Program-made: the position numbers and the translations under genes | The notes under the pieces: model-generated | What the model was told of the DNA's origin: nothing | The model's input: only the letters and a program-made list of their open reading frames with translations | The model's database searches: none | In this document: positions 1 to 8,375 of the stretch, one piece after another | Numbering within the stretch: position 1 is the first letter of the stretch | Layout of the letters: every line of letters starts with the position of its first letter | From: Algoriphagus sanaruensis | Lineage (GTDB): Bacteria > Bacteroidota > Bacteroidia > Cytophagales > Cyclobacteriaceae | NCBI RefSeq assembly: GCF_001593605.1 | Contig: NZ_CP012836.1 | Coordinates: 558,001 to 622,000 of the forward strand | DNA length: 64,000 bases | Direction of reading: 5' to 3'

Positions 1-5
1 GGGAG

Positions 6-61
6 TTATCCACATCTCAATTGAGAGCTCTGAAAATCCAACTTGGCCATACTTATCCACA
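6..61. promoter_or_regulatory. two perfect DnaA boxes flanking a palindrome
   Basis: Positions 6-14 and 53-61 both read TTATCCACA, the exact consensus DnaA box, in the same orientation 47 bp apart. Between them lies a 12-bp perfect palindrome, TCTCAATTGAGA (15-26). The stretch 1-118 holds no visible gene. A role as a DnaA-binding regulatory or titration site is inference; isolated consensus boxes also occur by chance inside genes of this window (for example near 5060, 24087 and 25069). Confidence 0.4.
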
Positions 62-118
62 GCCCATAATCAAAATCCCAAAACTCGAAAAATCCTATTA
101 AGCTTATCATAGATCCAA

Positions 119-146
119 AACCTCAAGAATTTTCTTGGGGTTTTTT
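119..146 (+). terminator. terminator-like hairpin at the 3' end of the small membrane gene pair
   Basis: Arms 119-129 and 132-142 pair with one mismatch and are followed on the plus strand by a T-rich run (141-146, then more T). On the minus strand the hairpin overlaps the stop codon at 123 and has only a short T tract, so it may be bidirectional or may serve a plus-strand gene left of the window. Confidence 0.4.
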
Positions 147-377
147 CTTTTGGAATTTTTCTTTGTTAGGTCTCCAAAACCAGAAGAAATTGAAAATCGT
201 TATCCCCGCATTTATAAATATCAAGTGAATCCAGGTTTCCCTTTTCATAATTACCGAAAAGTCAAAAGTAAGCATAGGATAAACATAGGCTTGTACCAGG
301 ATGAAATACAAAACGCTAAAAATTAGTATTCCAATCCAAGTTGGTTTCCATTTTAGATAGGTTATTAAATCTTTCAT
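123..377 (-). CDS. small two-helix membrane protein, paralogue A
   Basis: An 84-residue protein of unknown function with two hydrophobic segments (about residues 15-33 and 51-70) and a Lys-rich C-terminal tail. The ATG at 377 is preferred over an upstream TTG at 401 because it aligns residue for residue with the start of the neighbouring paralogue at 398-649: both begin with MK, then a YLK motif. Shared motifs are AYVYP followed by LTFD, and RPN-EK near the end. It lies immediately downstream of the paralogue and is probably co-transcribed. No family was recognised. Confidence 0.6.
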   Translation of the reverse strand: MKDLITYLKWKPTWIGILIFSVLYFILVQAYVYPMLTFDFSVIMKRETWIHLIFINAGITIFNFFWFWRPNKEKFQKKKPQENS

Positions 378-397
378 AAGTAGAAAAATCTTGAGGC

Positions 398-649
398 TCA
401 ATTTTTTGGATTAGTATTCTCCTTTTTGAACAACTTTTCTCGATTTGGTCGAAAAAAGACGAAATAAAATCCAATCATAAATGGAATCTGCTTGAGAAAA
501 ACACGAATCCACACTATTGGGTCCAAGCCAACGCTTAGATCAAAGGTTAGCGTAGGATAAACATAAGCCTCCAACCAAAAAAAATCAATCAGAATAGAGA
601 TGACAAAAAGCCACCAAAATTTCTTTAAGTAGCCCAGAAATTCTTTCAT
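398..649 (-). CDS. small two-helix membrane protein, paralogue B
   Basis: An 83-residue protein similar along its whole length to the product of 123-377, with the same AYVYP, LTFD and RPN-EK motifs and the same arrangement of two membrane helices with a basic tail. The pair therefore arose by tandem duplication. It sits 14 nt downstream of the class A beta-lactamase-like gene on the same strand, so it may be the tail of that operon. Function unknown; the conserved Tyr/Pro/Asp residues between the helices may matter, but that is inference. Confidence 0.6.
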   Translation of the reverse strand: MKEFLGYLKKFWWLFVISILIDFFWLEAYVYPTLTFDLSVGLDPIVWIRVFLKQIPFMIGFYFVFFRPNREKLFKKENTNPKN

Positions 650-663
650 TCTTAAATATTCCC

Positions 664-1896
664 TTAATACTCAAACGTAAACCTACCCAAATCGGCAGGA
701 ATCTGCTTTTTCCTTTTTAATTCTCTTTGATGCAAATACTGCCCTAATTCCGCAAAAAATGGAAATCCAACCGCATCATATTCATATTGATCATCATTGA
801 GGATTTGGTCTGAATTCACATAGATGATTGCAGTCACAAAGAATTCAATCCCATGTTCAAAATCAACGAAATAGCTTCCATCCAGCAGGTGTCCATAAGC
901 TTGTCCTGTTTTGTTGAAAATTCGAATGGAAGCAGGAATTGGGTCCTTCGATAATCCATCCTTGTAAAATTTAGAATAGGTATCCCAATATTCAGATTGT
1001 GGATAACTTGGGAAATCGCTTTCTCCTGGGAGCATACTCATGTATTTCAAAACCAAAGAACGGTGTGCTTCATTAAGATTAAACCGCTCAACTCCCAAAA
1101 ATGCTTCTGGGAAAATCATCCGCTTCACTACGCCGTCGAAGTCTGTCAAAGAAAAGCGATTCTTATGAGTAAAATCCAAAGGTTCCTGAACTAGGGAATC
1201 ACCTAAATAATACCCATTTCCAATTTTGGGCTGGGCGCTATTAAAATAGATTTTGTCTGTAGTTCGTGCAGGAAGCTTCAAAATTGAATTCCCTAATGAA
1301 TCCTGAAAATAAACTGGATTAAACATCCGATTTTCCTCAGGACTTGCTGGAAAACTTAAGCGGTGATTAATCACAGTATGCAATAGACCCTTTTCCTTGA
1401 GTTTTTCATTGATATATTCCTGTCCCAGCAATTCATAAAGCCGATTATAAGCATCATTATCACTTACCAACAAAATCTTTTTTACGTAATGAGCGATACT
1501 AGGAAGGTTATTTTTGGCAGTAGAATCAGACCAAGCCGGAATTTGGGAAGGATGAACAGAATCCGTAAGCATAATACTTTCTGCAGATAAGTCGTCCATC
1601 CCTTGTTCCTCCAGCCATTCCAAGGCTAGGATAGCCACGGGAAGCTTGACCGTTGAAGCTGGATAAAAATATCGTGATTCGTCAAGGTTATAGGTATAGG
1701 AAATCATTAACGGATTTCCGTGTTCATTTCGATCAATTTGGGTATAAATGATCTGTACTTGATATAAGTTGGAATCAGCTAAAACCTTTTTTAAAACCGG
1801 GAAATCCTCCAAATTTTCTCGAAATGGGGCATCAGAATGCTGGCAGGAGGCTAAGCCAAATATGCTTAGGAATAAAATGAGGTTTAATTTATTCAT
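664..1896 (-). CDS. class A beta-lactamase-like serine hydrolase lipoprotein
   Basis: A 410-residue exported protein. The N-terminus is a lipoprotein signal with a lipobox ending at Cys18 (GLASC). The serine beta-lactamase/transpeptidase fold is shown by STVK (Ser81 to Lys84), SDN (145-147) and KTG (329-331), in the order and spacing of class A enzymes. It is longer than true class A beta-lactamases (about 290 residues), with a large insert between SDN and KTG and no clear omega-loop ExxLN, so a cell-wall or peptide hydrolase role is as likely as resistance. The start overlaps the stop of the upstream PLP enzyme (ATGA), showing translational coupling. Confidence 0.85.
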   Translation of the reverse strand: MNKLNLILFLSIFGLASCQHSDAPFRENLEDFPVLKKVLADSNLYQVQIIYTQIDRNEHGNPLMISYTYNLDESRYFYPASTVKLPVAILALEWLEEQGMDDLSAESIMLTDSVHPSQIPAWSDSTAKNNLPSIAHYVKKILLVSDNDAYNRLYELLGQEYINEKLKEKGLLHTVINHRLSFPASPEENRMFNPVYFQDSLGNSILKLPARTTDKIYFNSAQPKIGNGYYLGDSLVQEPLDFTHKNRFSLTDFDGVVKRMIFPEAFLGVERFNLNEAHRSLVLKYMSMLPGESDFPSYPQSEYWDTYSKFYKDGLSKDPIPASIRIFNKTGQAYGHLLDGSYFVDFEHGIEFFVTAIIYVNSDQILNDDQYEYDAVGFPFFAELGQYLHQRELKRKKQIPADLGRFTFEY

Positions 1897-2957
1897 CGGT
1901 CTTCTGAAAGTTGGTGCAAAGCATCATTGATCGCCATTAAATCCCCGAAGGTGTGGAATGCCGATACAACAATTCGATTTATAGTTGGACTCTGCGGTGT
2001 TGGATAAGCGAAAGAAGAAATCAAAAATCCCATCTGTCCTAGCCTTTCTGCCCAGCCATTTTCAGAAAGGACAAAAACCGGAAATTTTTCCGAGCCTAAA
2101 ACTGAGGACAGGAGGTTCGTTTCTTGATGAAATATCTGAGAATAGTGTCTAATCTTTTCGGCTTGGGCTTGATATAAATCTTGACAATCTAAGAATGCTT
2201 GAAGGTTGGCTGGAGAGCCTGGAGAAGCACCAGCAAAAATCTCCCTGGCTTTAATACTTGAAATTAAATCCTGCTTCCCTAGAATAATCCCAGCTGGCAT
2301 GGCCAAACCCTTTCCAAGGGAACCTGAAACCACTAGATCAAACGAAGAGTCAGCAAGCGAGCTATACGATCCAAAAACTTGATGTCCTAGGGTTCCAAAA
2401 GCATGACTATCGTCTATCAATAAAGTCACCTCATGCTTTTTTGAAATGTATTTTACCCAGGAATAATCATGAACCTCTGCTCGAAGTGGATCTACAGCAT
2501 TTCCCAAAATCAAAATTTTTTGAGCAGAAAGGGATTCAGCAAGCTCCAAACAGCGATTTTTCCATTGTATAAAACTGAATTGAATATCAGGTTTTAATGA
2601 CTCCGGTAAAATGGCCGGATGTGTATCAGGAGCAATCCAGCACAGATTTGTTTGAACTCGAAGCCTTTGAAGTGCCGCTTGACCTGCGAGATAACCTGAG
2701 CTCATGACTGCCGCAGATTCTGCTCCCGAATGTGTAGCAAAAAATTGTTCAAACTCCTCAAACAGACTCAAGCGCAGGTTATTGACCCTGCTTAATCCAT
2801 GATTGAATCCCCATTTTCGGATATTTTCAATCAAAATTTCCTCATACACTGACAAGCTCTCCATCCCCAAATAGGAGGTTCCACTGAAGTAAAGAAGTTT
2901 CCGTCCTTCTACTTCTAGGGTTCTTCCTATTCGGTGATTGAGCTGAAGCGGTTTCAA
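1893..2957 (-). CDS. PLP-dependent alpha-oxoamine synthase-like aminotransferase
   Basis: A 354-residue fold-type I PLP enzyme resembling 8-amino-7-oxononanoate synthase, serine palmitoyltransferase and glycine C-acetyltransferase. The family signatures are the IDDSHAFG motif (Asp182 and His185 contacting PLP) and SGSLGKG with the Schiff-base Lys216. Family members condense an amino acid with an acyl thioester and release CO2. The start is probably TTG at 2957, because the in-frame stop of the upstream VOC gene is only three codons away and the next Met falls after conserved sequence. No other biotin gene is nearby, so a role in biotin synthesis is doubtful. It is coupled to the beta-lactamase-like gene downstream. 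Confidence 0.8.
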   Translation of the reverse strand: MKPLQLNHRIGRTLEVEGRKLLYFSGTSYLGMESLSVYEEILIENIRKWGFNHGLSRVNNLRLSLFEEFEQFFATHSGAESAAVMSSGYLAGQAALQRLRVQTNLCWIAPDTHPAILPESLKPDIQFSFIQWKNRCLELAESLSAQKILILGNAVDPLRAEVHDYSWVKYISKKHEVTLLIDDSHAFGTLGHQVFGSYSSLADSSFDLVVSGSLGKGLAMPAGIILGKQDLISSIKAREIFAGASPGSPANLQAFLDCQDLYQAQAEKIRHYSQIFHQETNLLSSVLGSEKFPVFVLSENGWAERLGQMGFLISSFAYPTPQSPTINRIVVSAFHTFGDLMAINDALHQLSEDR

Positions 2958-2963
2958 TTGATT

Positions 2964-3386
2964 TTATTTTGCAAAAATCTGAGAAGGGTCCTGGAAGGAT
3001 TTAAATTCTAAGGCATTTCCACAAGGATCAAGGAAGAACATCGTTGCTTGCTCACCTACTTCACCTTTGAATCTGATATAGGGTTCAATCACGAATTCAA
3101 TTCCATGGGCTTTCAATTTATCTGCTAATTGATGCCAATCTTCCCAACCGAGAATTGCCCCAAAATGACGAACGGGAACATTCTTGCCATCCACCTCATT
3201 CGTTTTTGCATTAGCCAACTCTTCAGGCTTAATGTGCGCTGAAAGTTGGTGCCCGAAAAAATTAAAGTCAATCCACTTATCCGTACTTCTGCCAATATCG
3301 CATCCAAGCAGATCTCCGTAAAATTGACGTGTCTCTTCAATATCCCGAATCGGGAATGCTAAATGGAAGGGTTTAAATTCGCTCAT
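2964..3386 (-). CDS. VOC (glyoxalase/dioxygenase) family protein
   Basis: A 140-residue protein with the paired beta-alpha-beta-beta-beta modules of the vicinal oxygen chelate superfamily. The first module opens with [22 protein letters not shown] and the second ends with [15 protein letters not shown], where the late Glu is the usual metal ligand of this fold. Substrate cannot be told from sequence; relatives include glyoxalases, ring-cleaving dioxygenases and resistance proteins. It is the first gene of a minus-strand operon with the PLP enzyme 6 nt downstream. Confidence 0.85.
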   Translation of the reverse strand: MSEFKPFHLAFPIRDIEETRQFYGDLLGCDIGRSTDKWIDFNFFGHQLSAHIKPEELANAKTNEVDGKNVPVRHFGAILGWEDWHQLADKLKAHGIEFVIEPYIRFKGEVGEQATMFFLDPCGNALEFKSFQDPSQIFAK

Positions 3387-3392
3387 ATTCCT

Positions 3393-3400
3393 TACTTTTG
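3393..3400 (+). promoter_or_regulatory. putative -7 box of the patatin gene
   Basis: TACTTTTG matches the Bacteroidota sigma-A -7 consensus TAnnTTTG, 46 bp upstream of the ATG at 3446. No convincing -33 TTG element was found at the expected distance, so the call rests on the -7 box alone. Confidence 0.35.
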
Positions 3401-3445
3401 GAGGTGATTTTTAATGCAATTAAGTGATTTTTCAGGCCTAAAGAT

Positions 3446-4345
3446 ATGTCAAAAAAGAAAACAGTTTCACTCGTTTTGAGCAGTGGCGGAGCAAGAGGAT
3501 TAGCCCATGTGGGAGTCATTGAAGAATTGGAAAAACGGGGCTATGAAATTCAAGAAATTGCAGGATGTTCAGCTGGTGCCTTGGTTGGCGGGATGTACGC
3601 TGCTGGCAAAATGAATGAATTCAAAGACTGGATTTGCAACCTTGACCGGATTGATGTGTTTTCGCTCATGGATTTTACATTTTCGAGCAAAGGCTTTATT
3701 AAAGGAGAGAAAGTATTCCAAGCGCTGAAAAAGGTAGTCCCTGATTGTATGATTGAAGATCTACCTTTGAAGTTTTCCTGCAATGCAGTAAACATTGATA
3801 GCGGAAAAGAACAACTATTTTCCAAAGGAAGTCTCTACAAAGCCATTCGCGCATCAGGAAGTATTCCCTCTGTTTTTTTACCTGCAAAGTATGATAAGCA
3901 ACACTTTATCGATGGAGGAGTGTTAAACCCAATTCCAATTTCATTGATTTCAAATCTGGAAAATATCGTGGTAGTAGTTGACGTGAATGGCTCTGAAGAG
4001 GACTTTCTAAAGCTTCCTAAAAAGTCTTCGCCAGAAAAATCTGGCCTTTCACTTCCCAGCTGGCTGAAAGAATATCAAAGGAAAATGAAGCAATTTTTCC
4101 CAGAGGAGAAAAAGGAAGAAAAAAAGGAGTCCTATTCAGCCTTGGATTTGGTTACCCGGTCTTTTGACCTGCTACAGGATCAGTATTGTAATTTGATCCT
4201 TGAAAAATATCCGATTGATGTGACTATAAAAATCTCCAGAAGTCAGGCAGGAACTCTTGAATTCCACCGCTCTGCAGAAATGATAGAAATCGGAAAATTA
4301 AAAGCAATTGAAGCCCTCGATCAATTTGAAGATGGAAATTCATGA
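3446..4345 (+). CDS. patatin-like phospholipase
   Basis: A 299-residue member of the patatin/RssA family of serine lipid acyl hydrolases, which cleave fatty acyl esters using a Ser-Asp dyad. The oxyanion-hole loop SGGARG is at residues 13-18, the nucleophile is Ser42 in GCSAG, and the catalytic Asp156 lies in DGG. No signal peptide is seen, so it is probably cytoplasmic. A Lys/Glu-rich insert near residues 190-230 is not part of the core fold. It overlaps the start of the methyltransferase gene by 14 nt, so the two are probably one transcript. Confidence 0.9.
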   Translation: MSKKKTVSLVLSSGGARGLAHVGVIEELEKRGYEIQEIAGCSAGALVGGMYAAGKMNEFKDWICNLDRIDVFSLMDFTFSSKGFIKGEKVFQALKKVVPDCMIEDLPLKFSCNAVNIDSGKEQLFSKGSLYKAIRASGSIPSVFLPAKYDKQHFIDGGVLNPIPISLISNLENIVVVVDVNGSEEDFLKLPKKSSPEKSGLSLPSWLKEYQRKMKQFFPEEKKEEKKESYSALDLVTRSFDLLQDQYCNLILEKYPIDVTIKISRSQAGTLEFHRSAEMIEIGKLKAIEALDQFEDGNS

Positions 4346-4949
4346 ACTCAATCATTTGCTCGGCAATGTGGATATCTACCTGTTGGACCAGATCCTAAAG
4401 GGAAGATTTTCCAAAGACATGAAAATCTTGGATGCAGGCTGTGGAGAAGGAAGAAATGCGGTATACTTTATTCAAAAAGGATATCAAATCTTTGGGATAG
4501 ACCCTAATGAATTAGCGATTCAATATTGCCGATACTTATCCAAAAGTTTGAATTCAACTTTTGACATCCATCGCTTTCAAGTTGGTCAGTTGGAAGAAAT
4601 TCCATTTCATTCGAATGCCTTTGATGCAGTGATATGTTCGGCTGTTCTACATTTTGCAGAAGATGTGGATAACTTCTGGGAAATGATTCAGGAAATACAT
4701 CGAGTGCTAAAACCTAAAGGTGTTTTTTGGTTTCGAATGACGACAGCTTTTGGAGGCATTTTGGATGAAAGTACTCATCTTGGAAATGGAAAATATGGCC
4801 TTCCAGATGGCACAGAGCGGTTTTTGTTTCTTCCTGAATATGTGGATAAATTGGCGAAAATCGGATTTTCAAGTTTAGAATCTTTGAAAACTGTCCTTAT
4901 TCCACACCAACGAGAAATGGGAGTTTTCTGCCTCGAAAAAACGCACTAA
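4332..4949 (+). CDS. class I SAM-dependent methyltransferase
   Basis: A 205-residue Rossmann-fold methyltransferase (Methyltransf_11 type). The SAM-binding motif I is LDAGCGEGRN (about residues 33-42), followed by GIDPN (motif II acidic loop) and the AVICSAVLHF segment of motif IV. The ATG at 4332 is chosen; an in-frame TTG at 4308 would add eight residues but deepen the overlap with the patatin gene. Substrate is unknown. Its convergence with the NRPS-like gene leaves only 3 nt between the stop codons. Confidence 0.85.
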   Translation: MEIHELNHLLGNVDIYLLDQILKGRFSKDMKILDAGCGEGRNAVYFIQKGYQIFGIDPNELAIQYCRYLSKSLNSTFDIHRFQVGQLEEIPFHSNAFDAVICSAVLHFAEDVDNFWEMIQEIHRVLKPKGVFWFRMTTAFGGILDESTHLGNGKYGLPDGTERFLFLPEYVDKLAKIGFSSLESLKTVLIPHQREMGVFCLEKTH

Positions 4950-4952
4950 CTC

Positions 4953-7421
4953 TTATTTTAAAAGGATGAACTCATTGATTTTTTGAGAAACTTCAGGGAT
5001 AAATTTGGGCGAATAGGCATCCAAATGACCTCCTTGAATATGTAAAATTTCAAACTTATCCACAGTGCTTTGCTTCCATAATTCAATGTCCTGAAGTGAA
5101 GTTGCCATGGAAAGATTGGAATAAACCAAAAGTAGGTTCGAAACCTTTTCTATTGGTGTAGTCTGTCTTAAAAACTCATGAACACTTTGATTGAAAAGTC
5201 CCTTTTCTTCGTTTGTGGCATGGGCATTCTTTTTAGCAAAACCCCAAAACAATTCAAAAGTCTTTTGAATGGCTTCTGAAATTGGTCTTTGGATAAATAA
5301 CCCTTTGAGGTAATTCACTCTGGATCGATTTGATCGATTAAGTTTTGGACCTTCTGTTCCAAAACTGTAAAAAGGAGAGTCCAAAAGAATAACCCCAAGT
5401 CCAAGTTTGCTCGCCACTTTTGCAGCCAACCAACCATTGAAACTTGATCCAATCAAATACGCATTTGTGTAAGGCATGAGCAAGTTTTCCAGTTCTTCTA
5501 AAATGGAAGCTGATGACTTTCCTTTTAGTATCGCAAAAATATCAATGCGCAAGGTTGCTGTGGAGAATTGTGGACTTGCCTCAAGCTGCTCCCTTAATGG
5601 AGAAAGTGAATCGTAGTACCCTGATTCCAAAAATAGTAACCATGTGAAAGCTTGATTTCTGGATCTTTTCGAAATTTCCAAGACCGGAAATTTCGGCTCG
5701 TCCAATTCCTGAATAGCTCTGGAAACTAGGGAAATCGTACGGTAGGTGTGGATCATTTGCAGCGGGAGTTCCTTGTTGAGCTCTTTGCTTAACTCTTCAA
5801 TAATGAAAGCTGCAAGCATTGAATTTCCACCCAGATCTAGGAAAAAATCAGCATCAAGCCGATCGATCATTATGTTCAATTCCCGAGTCCAAATCTCATA
5901 AACCAATTTAGTGGTAGTGTCCTGAATCTGAAGTTTTCTGGCCTTTAAAGCATGTTCATTCGCAATTTTTTCAAGACTAATTCGGTCCAGTTTGCCATGA
6001 GCATTCATGGGAAAAATATCCAAGGGGACATACAGCCTAGGCGCAGTCGTAAGATGAGATTGGGAATGAAAATGTTCACGGATTGCATGCTCGCTCCAGG
6101 ACTCTTGGCTCAAAATAAATGCGACTAAATAGGAGAATCCATGAGCATCATGAACCACGAGAACCTTGCATTCTGTGATTTGGGGCTGAGCAACATAAAT
6201 TTCTTCTCTGATTCGGCTCAAATCCACAAAAACCCCATTCACCTTTTGTTGGGTTTGATTTCTTCCTACGAGTTTCAGAGCACCTTCTTTATTGAAGAAT
6301 CCTAAATCACCCGTATGGTAAATTCGGTTTTGATCATCTACAGGATGGAATAAAATTTTCCTTTGGAACCAATACCCCAAGCTGATATACGGGGAATACA
6401 CCACAATTTCTCCGACTTCACCTAGATTGACTTCTGCATTAGTGTCATCCAGGAGTTTTACTTGCTTTTTTCGGACAGGAACTCCATCCTGAATTAGGTC
6501 AAATTGGGTGTTTTTGGGAGAACAAGAAGTTGCGGAGATCGTTCTAGTTTCTGTGCTTGCATAGGCTAATTGCAGCAAAACTGAATCTGGAAAATGGAAA
6601 GAAACCAATTTCAAATCTGAAGCCTGAATTGGCTCTCCACCGAGACATAAAAATCGGATAGAAGCCGTAAATTCTGAAAGACGATTTCCCAAAAGCAGAA
6701 CAATGCCCCGGAATGCAGTACTTGTCAAGGTGGCCATCGTCACTTCATATTTTTTCCAAAAACGCGGAATTTGTTCTAAGCCTTGCTCTGAAATAGCATG
6801 TACCACCAATGCAGCGCCTGAAAGCCAAGCAGGGAAAATACTGGCAAGTGAGGAGCTAAAGGAGGCAGCAAAAAGAAAGTCGATTCGGTCTTTTGAGGAA
6901 ATATGATTTTCTTCAATCTGACGATCCGTATCTTCCACTATTGATCGGTAATCATGCAAGACATACTTTGCTGATCCTGTACTTCCAGAAGTCGCATAGA
7001 CACAAAAAAATCGATCTTCCCAGTTATTTTCATTTTTCCACCATGGCTCCAAGGCAGATACAGAATCCTTTAAATCACTCATGGAGCAGGTTGCAACTGG
7101 GAGCGACTCAAAAGATTCGATATCTGTCAAGATTAGAGCTATGGGGACATGATCTAAAACTTCTTTTCCCTGATGATGGGGTAGAAAGAAAAAGTAATTT
7201 CCAGATAATAAGACCGCTAAGGCTGCAATAGCCTCCTCTGCCTTTGATTTTAAGGCGATCCCAATACAGGCCTGAGATAGATTCCTTTGCTGAAGTGATG
7301 CTGCGAGTTTTTTCGCCAGATTCAATAGTTCTGAATAAGTAAGTTGCAGCTCATCCGAAAGCAGTGCAGGATTTTCTGATTGATTTTCAGCAATCCAAAA
7401 AAACTTATCCCACATGCTCAT
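4953..7421 (-). CDS. NRPS-like protein: adenylation, peptidyl carrier and thioesterase domains
   Basis: An 822-residue single-module megaenzyme. The adenylation domain (about 1-500) has core motifs A3 (TSGSTGSAK, 144-152), A5 (ASTETR, 288-293), A7 (HTGD, 369-372) and A10 (GKLDR, 476-480). A carrier domain (about 505-575) carries the phosphopantetheine Ser534 in LGGNS. The C-terminal alpha/beta hydrolase (about 590-822) has a thioesterase-like nucleophile elbow GSSFNG (Ser660), Asp681 and His799. There is no condensation domain. It could activate an amino or aryl acid, load it on the carrier and release or dimerise it, as in related A-T-TE enzymes; the substrate is unknown. The start overlaps the stop of the GNAT gene by 17 nt, so the two are co-expressed. 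Confidence 0.9.
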   Translation of the reverse strand: MSMWDKFFWIAENQSENPALLSDELQLTYSELLNLAKKLAASLQQRNLSQACIGIALKSKAEEAIAALAVLLSGNYFFFLPHHQGKEVLDHVPIALILTDIESFESLPVATCSMSDLKDSVSALEPWWKNENNWEDRFFCVYATSGSTGSAKYVLHDYRSIVEDTDRQIEENHISSKDRIDFLFAASFSSSLASIFPAWLSGAALVVHAISEQGLEQIPRFWKKYEVTMATLTSTAFRGIVLLLGNRLSEFTASIRFLCLGGEPIQASDLKLVSFHFPDSVLLQLAYASTETRTISATSCSPKNTQFDLIQDGVPVRKKQVKLLDDTNAEVNLGEVGEIVVYSPYISLGYWFQRKILFHPVDDQNRIYHTGDLGFFNKEGALKLVGRNQTQQKVNGVFVDLSRIREEIYVAQPQITECKVLVVHDAHGFSYLVAFILSQESWSEHAIREHFHSQSHLTTAPRLYVPLDIFPMNAHGKLDRISLEKIANEHALKARKLQIQDTTTKLVYEIWTRELNIMIDRLDADFFLDLGGNSMLAAFIIEELSKELNKELPLQMIHTYRTISLVSRAIQELDEPKFPVLEISKRSRNQAFTWLLFLESGYYDSLSPLREQLEASPQFSTATLRIDIFAILKGKSSASILEELENLLMPYTNAYLIGSSFNGWLAAKVASKLGLGVILLDSPFYSFGTEGPKLNRSNRSRVNYLKGLFIQRPISEAIQKTFELFWGFAKKNAHATNEEKGLFNQSVHEFLRQTTPIEKVSNLLLVYSNLSMATSLQDIELWKQSTVDKFEILHIQGGHLDAYSPKFIPEVSQKINEFILLK

Positions 7422-8172
7422 ATACCTCTAGCTGCTGAGCTAAGGACATCCCTTGCTTGATCATATTTTGGTGGCTAATGCTCCCTTCATAAGCCCAAGA
7501 ATAAATCGGAAGATCAGGCTTACCAGATTGACATATTTTCATCCTATGAGCTAGAGAAGCTTTATGGAATCCCAAATTTCGATGGGATCTGTTGATAGCA
7601 CCCACTGAAAGAATCTGGACATTTTCATCCGAATACAGTCCGGATATCCCTACCGGATTTCCTTGAAAATTGACAAAAAAGAAAGAGATCCCGGGGATTC
7701 TGGATTTATGAAGAAAATTCTCCTCCACAGATTCAGCATGTCGGTTTTCAGCTTCAAAACAGCTTAAATAAAGCCAGGCAAATTCCTGAATCCGATCCTC
7801 AGTCACCCTCACTAACTCGATCTCAGGTGATACTGCGGCGCTTTTAACACTTTTTGGATCTATTTTCATGACAGAAATTCGCTTCACATTTTGATAGACG
7901 CCACTTTTCTGCAAAACCTCCTTTGAAACCAAATCTTGTGAATCAATCAAAACTTGATGTTGGTGCTGAAATGTATCTGCATAAAAACCCCTAATCAAAT
8001 CCAACATTTCAGGGCTTTCTATCCGACCGATGCAATAATTGAAATATTGGATTGGTGTAAATTTTAATAAGGTAAGCGCAGGAGTATGAGAAATCGAAAT
8101 CGTACTTCGTATCGACTGATTATTTCGAAAAGCTTCCAATCGAAGCAAATCATACTGAAGAAGGGTATTCAT
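7405..8172 (-). CDS. GNAT family N-acetyltransferase
   Basis: A 255-residue protein whose C-terminal half (about 120-255) has the GNAT fold: a beta strand GISFFFVNFQGNPVGISGLY followed by the acetyl-CoA-binding region with RSHRNLGFHKASLAH, which resembles the R/QxxGxG/A loop. The N-terminal half is less conserved and may be a second, degenerate GNAT repeat. It is the upstream partner of the NRPS-like gene, with overlapping reading frames, which suggests it acts on the same metabolite, perhaps as an acyltransferase taking acyl groups from the carrier domain. The acceptor is unknown. Confidence 0.75.
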   Translation of the reverse strand: MNTLLQYDLLRLEAFRNNQSIRSTISISHTPALTLLKFTPIQYFNYCIGRIESPEMLDLIRGFYADTFQHQHQVLIDSQDLVSKEVLQKSGVYQNVKRISVMKIDPKSVKSAAVSPEIELVRVTEDRIQEFAWLYLSCFEAENRHAESVEENFLHKSRIPGISFFFVNFQGNPVGISGLYSDENVQILSVGAINRSHRNLGFHKASLAHRMKICQSGKPDLPIYSWAYEGSISHQNMIKQGMSLAQQLEVYEHVG

Positions 8173-8348
8173 AAAAAAGAATTCGAAGAAGTTTCTGTGA
8201 TTTAGTCAGAATTGATCCCTAAGTAGAACAAAATTTCAGCTTTGGCAATGCAACCATTTTAAAGGTACAAATTAGGTAAATTAACGGGTAGGAAAGTACT
8301 TGAGCAGATAAAAAAAGCTGAATTCAGGCGCTTAAGACAGATTTTCCC

Positions 8349-8356
8349 TAAGTTTG
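8349..8356 (+). promoter_or_regulatory. putative -7 box of the TRIC-type channel gene
   Basis: TAAGTTTG matches TAnnTTTG and lies 19 bp upstream of the ATG at 8376, predicting a very short 5' leader. The remaining 8173-8375 spacer between divergent genes shows nothing else recognisable. Confidence 0.4.
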
Positions 8357-8375
8357 AACAATTCCTATTTTTAGA

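Noticed and set aside
5050..5070. DnaA-box match TTATCCACA inside the NRPS-like gene (also near 24087 and 25069)
   Set aside because: Single matches within coding sequence are expected by chance and are not clustered.
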